Below, in pieces: positions 40,701-47,005 of a stretch of DNA of 47,005 nucleotides (position 1 is the first letter of the stretch; every line of letters starts with the position of its first letter). Both the position numbers and the translations under genes were made by a program. Source of the DNA: Pontibacillus salipaludis (lineage in GTDB: Bacteria > Bacillota > Bacilli > Bacillales > BH030062); contig NZ_BMIN01000027.1 of assembly GCF_014642405.1 (NCBI RefSeq), positions 1-47,005 of the forward strand. The letters run 5' to 3'. Under the pieces are notes generated by a model. The model made no database searches, was not told the DNA's origin, and saw nothing but the letters and a program-made list of their open reading frames with translations.

Positions 40701-41462
40701 TTGCCGCGAAGACCAAGGAAGAAAAGCTTGAATGGTGTCTATCACATTATGTTGAGAGGGATCAATCAGCAGGCCATTTTTGAAGTGGAGGAAGATCGGA
40801 TTCGATTCCTTGAGACGCTTAGACGTTATAAGAAAGTGAGTGGTTATAAACTCTATGGTAATTGTTTAATGGACAACCATGTTCACCTCTTACTAAAGGA
40901 AGAAGATGAGCCGGTGTCACTCGTGTTGAAGAGAATAAGTTCAAGCTATATCTACTGGTACAACATGAAGAATGATCGATGTGGTCCGTTGTTTCAGGGC
41001 AGATATAGAAGTGAGGCTGTTGAGGATCCTGCTTATTTTATCATTGTCCTGCGCTACATCCACCAGAACCCTCTTAAAGCAGGTTTGGTGAAAAGTGTGT
41101 GGGGTGGGAAATGGACCAGCTGTAAGGACTATGTTCAGGAAAAAGAAACGTTTATTGATAAAGGACGAGCTTTGCAGTTGTTCTCTGATGATCAGCGTAA
41201 GGCCATTCAACAGTATGTTGAATTTATGCAAAACCAAAATAAAGATCATTGCCTTGAGGTTAATGGAAGTGCGAGGCTGACTGATCAGCAGTTACAGGAG
41301 CACTTAAGAAATATGGGCATCCCGAGCAGTAGTTTAATTCAGAAATTGAACCGAGTAGATAGGGATGAAGTATTGAGCAGAATTAAAGAAATAGATGGCG
41401 TGTCTATTCGGCAACTATCTAGAATAACAGGAATCCCTAGACGCGTGATTAACCGTTTATAG
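40701..41462 (+). CDS. REP-associated tyrosine transposase (RAYT, IS200-like Y1 family)
   Basis: A 253-residue single-strand transposase-like protein. The N-terminal PRRPRKKSLNGVYHIMLRG is typical of bacterial RAYTs. CLMDNHVHLLL carries the HUH metal motif, SSSYIYWYN the candidate nucleophilic Tyr, and GPLFQGRYRS and YIHQNPLKAGLV are family motifs. A C-terminal extension ends in a helix-turn-helix-like VSIRQLSRITGIPRRVIN. The TTG start at 40701 has GAGGTGAT 6 bases upstream; the longer frame from GTG 40677 begins within a REP hairpin. RAYTs are usually single-copy domesticated genes that cut REP hairpins in single-stranded DNA. Confidence 0.9.
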   Translation: MPRRPRKKSLNGVYHIMLRGINQQAIFEVEEDRIRFLETLRRYKKVSGYKLYGNCLMDNHVHLLLKEEDEPVSLVLKRISSSYIYWYNMKNDRCGPLFQGRYRSEAVEDPAYFIIVLRYIHQNPLKAGLVKSVWGGKWTSCKDYVQEKETFIDKGRALQLFSDDQRKAIQQYVEFMQNQNKDHCLEVNGSARLTDQQLQEHLRNMGIPSSSLIQKLNRVDRDEVLSRIKEIDGVSIRQLSRITGIPRRVINRL

Positions 41463-41563
41463 AATCCACATTTTTATCCACATGAATCTCCATATCACCC
41501 CTCATACGACTTATCCATTTTCTAATCAGGAAGTTTAAAACCGTAGAATCAGGAGGTGACGCG

Positions 41564-43093
41564 ATGGCAGTTGCCATTCAAAGCATCGGTCTAAAAGGAA
41601 TTGAAGGCTATCCCGTAACCGTAGAAGTCGAGAAGCTAGACGGTGTAGAGTCTGTTGTGGTTGTCGGCTTACCCGGTGCTGCAGTAAAGGAGTCAAAGGA
41701 GTGAGTGCTAGCGGCTCTGAAAGGTTTTGGTATTAATTTTACCGATCGAAGGGTAATCGTGAACTTATCGCCTGCCGAGGAGAAGAAGCACGGCCCGATG
41801 TTTGATGTGGCCATGGCCATTGGGATTCTTAAGTGTTTCGGTACACTGAAGGGCGTGATTCCAGATGATACAGCGTTTATTGGATCCCTTTCGTTGACCG
41901 GAAAAGTTCAGTCGATCCGAGGCATTCTTCCTGCGATCATGTCAGCGAAGAAACTAGGGATCAAGCGTCTTTTTATCCCTTATGATTGCAGTGTGCCGAT
42001 ACAGGAAATTGAAGGGCTTGAGATTATCTACGTCGAATACCTGATGGAACTCGTCGATCATTTATCCGGAGGAGGCGGTTTGTCGATTGTACCTCCTATT
42101 ACTGAGTTGGCTGTGGACCAAGCTTCTTTTGCTGGTGTTGATTTCAAAGAAGTCATAGGGCAGGAGAAGGCGAAGCGTGCGCTTGAGATTGCGGCAGCTG
42201 GTGGCCACAACGTTATGATGATCGGTCCGCCTGGCTGTGGGAAGAGCTTGTTAGCTGAGAGTTTCCCTTCGATAATGCCAATGTTAGAACTAGAGTCACA
42301 GCTTGAGAATGTAAGTTTATATGAGCTCGCCAATACCTCATTATCCTCACTAGGAAGACCACCCTTTCGCTCCCCGCACCATTCCACATCGGCAGTTTCC
42401 ATCATTGGAGGCGGCTCAAATCCCACGCCTGGTGAAATTTCGTTAGCCAATCATGGCGTTCTTTTCTTAGATGAATTAGCCGAATTTCCGAAGAAAACGC
42501 TCGATATGCTACGTCAGCCGCTTGAATCCGGACAGGTAACCATCAGTCGTGCCCAAGCCACCGTTACGTATCCCGCCAAATTCCTGCTTTTATCCGCCAT
42601 GAACCCGTGCCCTTGCGGCTACCTTGGCGCCACGACTCATTACTGCACCTGCTCCCCAAAGCATGTCCAAGCTTACCAGAACAAAGTATCAGGTCCTGTT
42701 CAGGATCGAATCGATATCATCCTTCATTTAACCCCGGTGAATCTCCAGCAAGAAAGGAAAGAAGACGCTCCTAGTTCCTCAGAGATACAGAAGCGGGTTC
42801 AATCAGCGCGTGATCTTCAGTATAAACGGCACGGGAAAGTGTGCTGTAACGCTGACCTGTCTATAGAAGAAGTACGAACGATGATCCCTTTAACAGAGGA
42901 GCAGAAATCGTTTCTTCAAAACAGAGCGGTGAAAGAGAATTGGAGTAATCGTGTACAAATGAAGATGCACCGTCTGGCCAGGACGATCTCTGATTTAAGA
43001 GGTGAAGAAGCGGTGTCGGATGAGGCGTTGTGGGAGGCGGTTACGATGAGGAGGGGGAATAGTGGGTTGGTTAAGAAGAAGGTGGTTAGGTGA
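41564..43093 (+). pseudogene. comM: ComM/YifB-family AAA+ ATPase split by an in-frame TGA
   Basis: The full reading would be about 509 residues, the normal size. The N-terminal part from ATG 41564 (after AGGAGGTGA) reads MAVAIQSIGLKGIEGYPVTV and VVVVGLPGAAVKESKE, then TGA at 41702-41704, then VLAALKGFGINFTDRRVIVN continues in the same frame. Family members have Arg at the stop (KESR/KER-VRAAL), so CGA to TGA is a simple explanation. The rest is intact: Walker A GPPGCGKS, LFLDELAEF and a CPCG...C zinc-like patch. ComM aids branch migration in natural transformation. GTG 41705 follows AAAGGAG repeats, so a 462-residue C-terminal product may still be made; loss of the first 46 residues may impair it. 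Confidence 0.8.
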
Positions 43094-43160
43094 AAGTTTT
43101 TTCATGTTAATAATTAAAGGATTATGAGAAGAATAGGAGTAGATACACTTAGAGCAGGAG

Positions 43161-43469
43161 GTGTTTTCTATCATTCTTATTCATAAGGCAGTGGCGATCC
43201 CAGAATTAGAGGGTTGGTTGCTCATCGATTTTTCAGATGGATCCAAAAAGTTTGTGGATATAAAACCACTTATGGAAGGTGTTCTAGAAAAACTAAGAGA
43301 ACCAAACGTTTTCCATCAAGTCTATGTAGGCCCTGATTTAAAGACGGTCACCTGGCCTGGGGAGTTAGATTTAGATCCGGATCAGTTGTATAAAGATGGC
43401 ATTGACGTGAGAGAAATTAAAAAGCTATTTGAATCAGCACAAGGTAGAAATTTATTAGAGAGAGCTTAA
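43161..43469 (+). CDS. DUF2442-like small protein
   Basis: A 102-residue protein resembling DUF2442. It has a WLLIDFSDGSKKFVDIKPLM strand region, then VFHQVYVGPDLKTVTWPG and ELDLDPDQLY, the family's 'V.W....D..P..LY' end. Function is unknown; relatives often sit near small toxin-like DUF4160 genes, but none is seen here. The start is ambiguous. GTG 43161 overlaps the AGGAGGTG site; initiation at a non-standard ATC/ATT a few codons later would have ideal spacing. It lies 68 bases after comM and ends at a REP-like terminator. Confidence 0.7.
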   Translation: MFSIILIHKAVAIPELEGWLLIDFSDGSKKFVDIKPLMEGVLEKLREPNVFHQVYVGPDLKTVTWPGELDLDPDQLYKDGIDVREIKKLFESAQGRNLLERA

Positions 43470-43471
43470 TG

Positions 43472-43505
43472 GAAGCGTGGGGGAGAGATCCTGTGCTTCT
43501 TTTTT
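43472..43505 (+). terminator. Terminator built on a REP-like hairpin
   Basis: GAAGC...GGGA pairs with TCC...GCTTC (43472-43499), followed by TTTTTT. The outer GAAGC/GCTTC arms match the REP copies at 45578 and 46853. Confidence 0.7.
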
Positions 43506-43513
43506 GTATGTAG

Positions 43514-43532
43514 CCAAGAAACGGATTCTTGG
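43514..43532. repeat. Short perfect hairpin
   Basis: CCAAGAA-ACGGA-TTCTTGG, a perfect 7-bp stem between two REP-like elements. Confidence 0.5.
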
Positions 43533-43547
43533 TGCATGTTTGAAAGA

Positions 43548-43570
43548 ACCAGCGGACCCGTCCCTTTGGT
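43548..43570. repeat. REP-like hairpin, reverse copy
   Basis: ACCAGCGGACCCGTCCCTTTGG matches the reverse complement of the copy at 40444 (central GGGACGGGTCC). It overlaps a possible -35 (TTGGTA) for the SEC-C gene, whose -10 could be CATAAT at 43590. Confidence 0.6.
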
Positions 43571-43616
43571 ACGCATGTTAAACTAGTACCATAATAATTG
43601 TGTAAGGAGCGGTTCC

Positions 43617-45380
43617 ATGACGATCGCACGAAATGATCTTTGCCATTGCGGGAGTGGCAAGAAATATAAGAAGTGCTGTATGCAGAAGGATGAGCAGCAA
43701 GAGGCTTATGCATTGAAAGAGGAGCGGTTTCATGAACAAAAGGAGCAACTTGTCCATGCCGTTGAACGATTTCTAATGAATCAAGTCTCCTCTGATGAAA
43801 TACGAAAATTGGAGAGAGAGTTTACAGAGCGTGCTGACCATAAAAGGAAAGATGCGGGGTTTGCTATGTTCTGGAGAATCTTCTTCTTCCGATATGAGAA
43901 TGGACTTCGTGGGATTGAGTGGTTCTGGGAGTCAGAAAGTCATGCTTTACGGGATGAGATGAAAGAAATGGCCGAAAGATGGGTGAAGTTGACGCCGCGT
44001 TTATTGATGGCTGTTGACCTTAAAGAGGATGTTATTGTATATGAGGACATTCATACAAAGGAACAGTTCCCTTGTGCTAAAGAGAACCAAGGACCGGATC
44101 TTATAGCGTGGAACAGTACGATTGGGTTGTTGGAACCAATGGTTGATCGGTATTACTTTAATGGTCTCCGTGGTATGTATGGGCCTGAGGAGCTGTATGA
44201 AACGTATGACAAGGTTAAGTCTTGGATGACGGATGAGGGGATTTCTTATGAAGAAGCTCTACGTCGCTATTATCCAGAAATTCTAGCATCTCTAAACGGG
44301 AAGAAGTCTCCTAAAAAAGATCAAGAAGCCCTGCCTGTCACGGAGTTCACCTATATATATGATGTAGTGGAACCAGAAGTTGCGTCTGCTCTAATACAGA
44401 ATGAGCCTGAGTTTACGATTGATCATTGGGATGAAAGGAAGATGAATTTTTCTTGGACAAAGAATTGGCAGGAATACACCGATAGTGAAGCCCCGGGAGT
44501 TGTGCGAATTGCGGATGAGTATGCGTCATTCACATGGAACAGGGTGACAGAAACCATTACGATGACGGCCTTTCACTTGAGGTATGTGAACCCAATGCTA
44601 CGAAAAATGGTGGAATCTGACGGAGCCATTATGCTTCGTGAGGACCGTGAGAAACACCTGGGGGATTTACCAGGAGCCATTTATAAGAGGCAATCATTAA
44701 AAGTGGAACATGGCACTCCGAAGTTGTTTGGCACCTTGGCTCAGCAGCGAAGATTAATCCCTGTGGATGACCCAATTCTGCTTTATGGAAACCGGTCATT
44801 AAGAGGGTTAGTGGAGCAGGGTGAAGGTCATCTTGCTGAACGGTGGTTAAAGAGATCGGAGAACCAGTCTCATGTTATGCTTTGGAAAGATCAACAGGAC
44901 CTTTCCGTCACGCCGGATTATAATGCGGTCAGGCGAGAGCTTGGGTTGCCGCTCTCTCCTTTTGTGACGTCGCGTGAGAGCAGGGTGACAACACTTGAAT
45001 CTATTGAATCCCATGACGAGAGAGAAACCGTTGTAATCGAGGCAGAAGTTCCGTACTATGAAGACCTTGGTTTTACGGATGAGACGAAGAATGCCTTTTA
45101 TGCTAGAGATTTAGTTCGTTTCTACCGGGAGAAAGTAGATGGCAAATCTGATTCTACGAAAAGGAAGTATAAGAAGGCGCTCTATGCTATTCGCGGTGCG
45201 TTAGAGCGGAAAGGGAGTTATGCTCGGAGTTGGGAGGAGCTTGGTGATGGCTTCTGGACGGAGGCGCTTTTTGAAGATGAAGAGGTTCAGGCGCAGTATC
45301 CGCGGTTGGTTCAATTTCATGAGTTTTCTTCTGTTGTGAAGGCGCTTTTCAAATGGTTGAGAAGTAAAGGTCTTCTCTGA
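43617..45380 (+). CDS. SEC-C motif protein of unknown function
   Basis: A 587-residue cytoplasmic protein. The N-terminal SEC-C zinc finger is RNDLCHCGSGKKYKKCC with C9, C11, C20 and C21, as found at the end of SecA and in many stand-alone proteins. A helical segment follows. A long middle part (about 80-480) contains FTIDHWDERKMNFSW and EYASFTWNRVTETITMTAF, phrases that look like an alpha/beta domain I cannot assign. The last ~85 residues (ARDLVRFYREKVDGKSDSTKR onward, ending FSSVVKALFKWLRSKGLL) look like the helical core-binding domain of tyrosine recombinases, without a catalytic domain. ATG 43617 follows AAGGAG. It is monocistronic and followed by a strong terminator. Confidence 0.75.
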   Translation: MTIARNDLCHCGSGKKYKKCCMQKDEQQEAYALKEERFHEQKEQLVHAVERFLMNQVSSDEIRKLEREFTERADHKRKDAGFAMFWRIFFFRYENGLRGIEWFWESESHALRDEMKEMAERWVKLTPRLLMAVDLKEDVIVYEDIHTKEQFPCAKENQGPDLIAWNSTIGLLEPMVDRYYFNGLRGMYGPEELYETYDKVKSWMTDEGISYEEALRRYYPEILASLNGKKSPKKDQEALPVTEFTYIYDVVEPEVASALIQNEPEFTIDHWDERKMNFSWTKNWQEYTDSEAPGVVRIADEYASFTWNRVTETITMTAFHLRYVNPMLRKMVESDGAIMLREDREKHLGDLPGAIYKRQSLKVEHGTPKLFGTLAQQRRLIPVDDPILLYGNRSLRGLVEQGEGHLAERWLKRSENQSHVMLWKDQQDLSVTPDYNAVRRELGLPLSPFVTSRESRVTTLESIESHDERETVVIEAEVPYYEDLGFTDETKNAFYARDLVRFYREKVDGKSDSTKRKYKKALYAIRGALERKGSYARSWEELGDGFWTEALFEDEEVQAQYPRLVQFHEFSSVVKALFKWLRSKGLL

Positions 45381-45405
45381 CTTCTTAAGAAATTAATGCG
45401 TAAGT

Positions 45406-45444
45406 AAAAAATGTCACAGATAGGCGATATCTGTGACATTTTTT
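45406..45444 (+). terminator. Terminator of the SEC-C gene
   Basis: AAAAATGTCACAGATA pairs perfectly with TATCTGTGACATTTTT around GGCGA, with A and T runs on either side, so it can work in both directions. Confidence 0.9.
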
Positions 45445-45577
45445 GTGGTTATAGGGATAGTAAGGTCATTGATTAAGCTGTTCAATGACCTTTTCAAGTT
45501 AAAATTTTGTCAAAAGGTGAGAGGTCCATCTATTCTCTGACCTTTTAGAGTTCTTACTCTGGTGAAATGTAAGAGAG

Positions 45578-45604
45578 GAAGCGCGGGAACCGTCCCCGCG
45601 CTTC
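45578..45604. repeat. REP-like perfect hairpin
   Basis: GAAGCGCGGG (45578-45587) and CCCGCGCTTC (45595-45604) form a perfect 10-bp stem around AACCGTC. It is the same family as 46853. It abuts the truncated reading frame at 45613. Confidence 0.75.
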
Positions 45605-45612
45605 CCCGCGTT

Positions 45613-45738
45613 TCTTGGTATTTCGATTCTCCGCAGGATTTTGTTCACTGGTTTGCTACTTCCAATGAGAATCCAATCATTGATGTTCTGCCAAGCAAAA
45701 AGACAGAAGAGAATCTCCCTGGTGAGGAATATATGTAA
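45613..45738 (+). pseudogene. C-terminal remnant of an unidentified gene
   Basis: A reading frame of about 41 codons ending at TAA 45736-45738 gives SWYFDSPQDFVHWFATSNEN followed by PIIDVLPSKKTEENLPGEEYM. The composition looks like real protein, and a terminator follows at 45765. There is no start codon, and the frame runs upstream into the REP hairpin at 45578-45604. It looks like the tail of a gene cut off by a REP insertion or deletion. I cannot identify the family. Confidence 0.45.
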
Positions 45739-45764
45739 AGTAAAAATATAGAATAGTAGTAGTG

Positions 45765-45792
45765 AAAGATGGGTCTTGTGCTCATCTTTTTT
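45765..45792 (+). terminator. Terminator after the gene remnant
   Basis: AAAGATG pairs with CATCTTT around a short loop and runs into TTTTTT. Confidence 0.75.
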
Positions 45793-46063
45793 GTTTATTG
45801 GCAGTCCCGTTGGAGTCCCCCCTTTATGGTTCGACTTTTGTGAAACATTAAAAGGGATAAGTTTTTTTCTTTAAATAAGCATAGGGGGGGAGGCAGGGAA
45901 GTTAACCGTTTCTGTTCAGGATTCACAGCATACTGATCATTTCCAAACTGATTAACTTGACCAACAGTCAGAGGCGCTAGAAGACCTGCAAGAGCGGATC
46001 TATGAAAATACATAACTTTAAAATAAAACACGTAAAGTTGTGTCATATAAAATAGGGGAGGGG
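45793..46063. other. Gap before the MBL-fold gene, possible decayed frame
   Basis: One plus-strand frame from about 45893 reads LTVSVQDSQHTDHFQTD, a stop, then LDQQSEALEDLQERIYENT and a stop at about 46015. This could be the decayed end of a coiled-coil gene. The opposite-strand frame in the same DNA lacks gene-like signals. No promoter could be placed with confidence. Confidence 0.3.
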
Positions 46064-46069
46064 ATGCAT

Positions 46070-46840
46070 ATGCATCTTACACGGTTAGGGCACGCGATGT
46101 TTTTGTTTAAGACGGAAGAGGGGAAAAAATACTTGGTGGATCCGTTTTTTGACATGAATCCAGGCTGTCCAGACGAATACCGAACAGAAGTCTTTTTCCG
46201 TTCATTGGACGGGATTTTGTTAACGCATGGACATTTTGATCACACGAGTGGCGTGAAAAAAGTATTGGATACGAATCCTGAATGTCAGATCATCGCACAA
46301 TATGAGCTGGCTATGATTTTAATGGGAGAAGGGGTCCAGAATGTATTTCCTCTAAACTTCGGGGGCACGATTGAGCTTGATGGTGTTGCAGCCACCATGG
46401 TTCCAGCCAAGCATACATCAAGTTACGGAGAAACCACAGGGAACTTAACGTATGCAGGTGAAGCGGCAGGTTATGTACTTGATTTCACAAACGGTCCCGT
46501 TATTTATCATTCCGGGGACACAGCTTTAATGGCGGATATGAAATGGATTCAAGAAGTGTATCAGCCAACTATTGCGATCTTGTCTTCCTCGGGGACGTTT
46601 ACGATGGGGCCGAAGGAAGCCGCGTATGCGGTGGATAACTTATTAAACGTGGAGGTTGTTATCCCTAGCCATACATTCCCGACAAGGGAAAAGGCACCCG
46701 CTCCATCTGACTATGATGCGTTATCAGAAGCATTTCCGATTATTGGGTTTATGGAAAATAAAGACCATGAAATGCTTCTTTATGTAAAAGGGAATACCCA
46801 TGTTGTGGTGATGGGATACGGGGAGACACAAATGTTTTAA
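46070..46840 (+). CDS. Metal-dependent hydrolase of the metallo-beta-lactamase fold (UPF0173-like)
   Basis: A 256-residue cytoplasmic protein. The N-terminal LTRLGHAMFLFKTEEGKKYLVDP opens the fold. The metal site is LLTHGHFDHTSG (His53, His55, Asp57, His58), followed by MVPAKHTSSYG, VIYHSGDTALM and VVIPSHTFPT with the remaining ligands. The arrangement fits the UPF0173/YtkL-like hydrolases of unknown substrate, slightly longer than usual (about 226). The start could be ATG 46064 or 46070; AGGGGAGGGG at 46054-46063 gives better spacing to 46070. It is monocistronic and ends at a REP-type terminator. Confidence 0.85.
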   Translation: MHLTRLGHAMFLFKTEEGKKYLVDPFFDMNPGCPDEYRTEVFFRSLDGILLTHGHFDHTSGVKKVLDTNPECQIIAQYELAMILMGEGVQNVFPLNFGGTIELDGVAATMVPAKHTSSYGETTGNLTYAGEAAGYVLDFTNGPVIYHSGDTALMADMKWIQEVYQPTIAILSSSGTFTMGPKEAAYAVDNLLNVEVVIPSHTFPTREKAPAPSDYDALSEAFPIIGFMENKDHEMLLYVKGNTHVVVMGYGETQMF

Positions 46841-46852
46841 AAAACATCATAG

Positions 46853-46885
46853 GAAGCACGGGGCGGTTCCCGTGCTTCTTTTTTT
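46853..46885 (+). terminator. REP-like hairpin acting as terminator of the MBL-fold gene
   Basis: GAAGCACGGG (46853-46862) and CCCGTGCTTC (46869-46878) form a perfect 10-bp stem around GCGGTT, followed by a run of T. It is the same repeat family as 45578. The group II intron begins 3 bases after the T run. Confidence 0.85.
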
Positions 46886-46888
46886 GAT

Positions 46889-47005
46889 GTGTGCCCGACA
46901 TGGGCGCAAGCTTTAGGGTTAGAGTCCCGAACGGTGAAGGTCGTTGTAGCCGTTAGCCAAGGGCAAGGGTGTCCGGGGTGACCCGGAATCTGAAGGAAGC
47001 CGGAG
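46889..47005 (+). mobile_element. 5' end of a group II intron (runs off the window)
   Basis: The sequence begins GTGTGCCCGACATGGGCGC, the conserved GUGYG start of group II introns with a first domain I hairpin (GCCC/GGGC). It continues with GTTAGCCAAGGGCAAGGGTG and GGAATCTGAAGGAAGCCGGA, phrases found in domain I of bacterial introns carrying an LtrA-type reverse transcriptase. The encoded protein and domains V and VI would lie outside. It is inserted directly after a terminator-like hairpin and T tract. Confidence 0.85.

Noticed and set aside
45795-46046. Minus-strand 83-codon frame before the MBL-fold gene
   Set aside because: It has no family resemblance or convincing start signals, and it runs through a terminator and a G-rich tract.

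Overview
The window looks like a chromosomal segment of a Gram-positive, probably salt-tolerant Bacillaceae species (Halobacillus/Pontibacillus-like is my inference). The reasons are strong AGGAGG ribosome binding sites with frequent GTG/TTG starts, ComK proteins, a BY-kinase/PHP-phosphatase exopolysaccharide operon, Bacillaceae-type intergenic repeats, and acidic extracytoplasmic segments. No rRNA, tRNA or CRISPR array was seen.

Layout. 1-2.6 kb: the tail of an IS3-family element, several nested inverted-repeat elements, a tiny acidic lipoprotein gene, a small hypothetical gene and a first comK. 2.6-7.9 kb: a TetR regulator with a promoter and palindromic operator, then a tripartite-type RND efflux pair (lipoprotein adaptor and AcrB/SwrC-like permease). 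8.2-17.7 kb: cell-envelope cluster 1. It starts with a stand-alone QueC-like PP-loop ATPase, followed by a minus-strand set (Wzy-like polymerase, epimerase, glycosyltransferase) divergent from a plus-strand set (MurJ/MviN flippase, CapK-like adenylate-forming enzyme, WecC dehydrogenase, TagA/WecG transferase). Together these suggest a polymer started on undecaprenyl-PP-GlcNAc and containing ManNAc uronic acid. 18.4-22.5 kb: two secreted peptidoglycan hydrolases, an SH3-repeat amidase and a glucosaminidase. 22.9-24.4 kb: a second comK paralogue divergent from a small sigma-70-family factor, with tandem dyads in front of the sigma gene.

24.6-40.3 kb: cluster 2, an eps/cps-type locus. It has a chain-length regulator, tyrosine kinase, PHP phosphatase, a short upstream ORF coupled to a 4,6-dehydratase, aminotransferase, initiating phosphoglycosyl transferase, GNAT acetyltransferase, ATP-grasp ligase, glycosyltransferases, flippase, pyruvyl transferase, polymerase and GalE. 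The regulatory and precursor genes at the front match the base composition of the chromosome. From about 30.58 kb the genes are sharply AT-richer, as expected for an exchanged serotype-type cassette.

40.3-47.0 kb: a RAYT (REP-associated IS200-like transposase) with at least seven REP-like hairpins, a comM/yifB gene broken by one in-frame TGA, a DUF2442 protein, a SEC-C protein, gene remnants, a metallo-beta-lactamase-fold hydrolase, and the 5' end of a group II intron running off the window.

The most interesting signals are: (1) two ComK paralogues that both stop before the C-terminal tail carrying the MecA recognition motif, one of them divergent from a sigma factor and next to two murein hydrolases; (2) a nested palindromic repeat family with compensatory base changes; (3) the tandem dyads before the sigma factor; (4) the RAYT/REP cluster; (5) the nonsense-split comM; (6) unusual enzymes in the glycan clusters (QueC-like, CapK-like, ATP-grasp).
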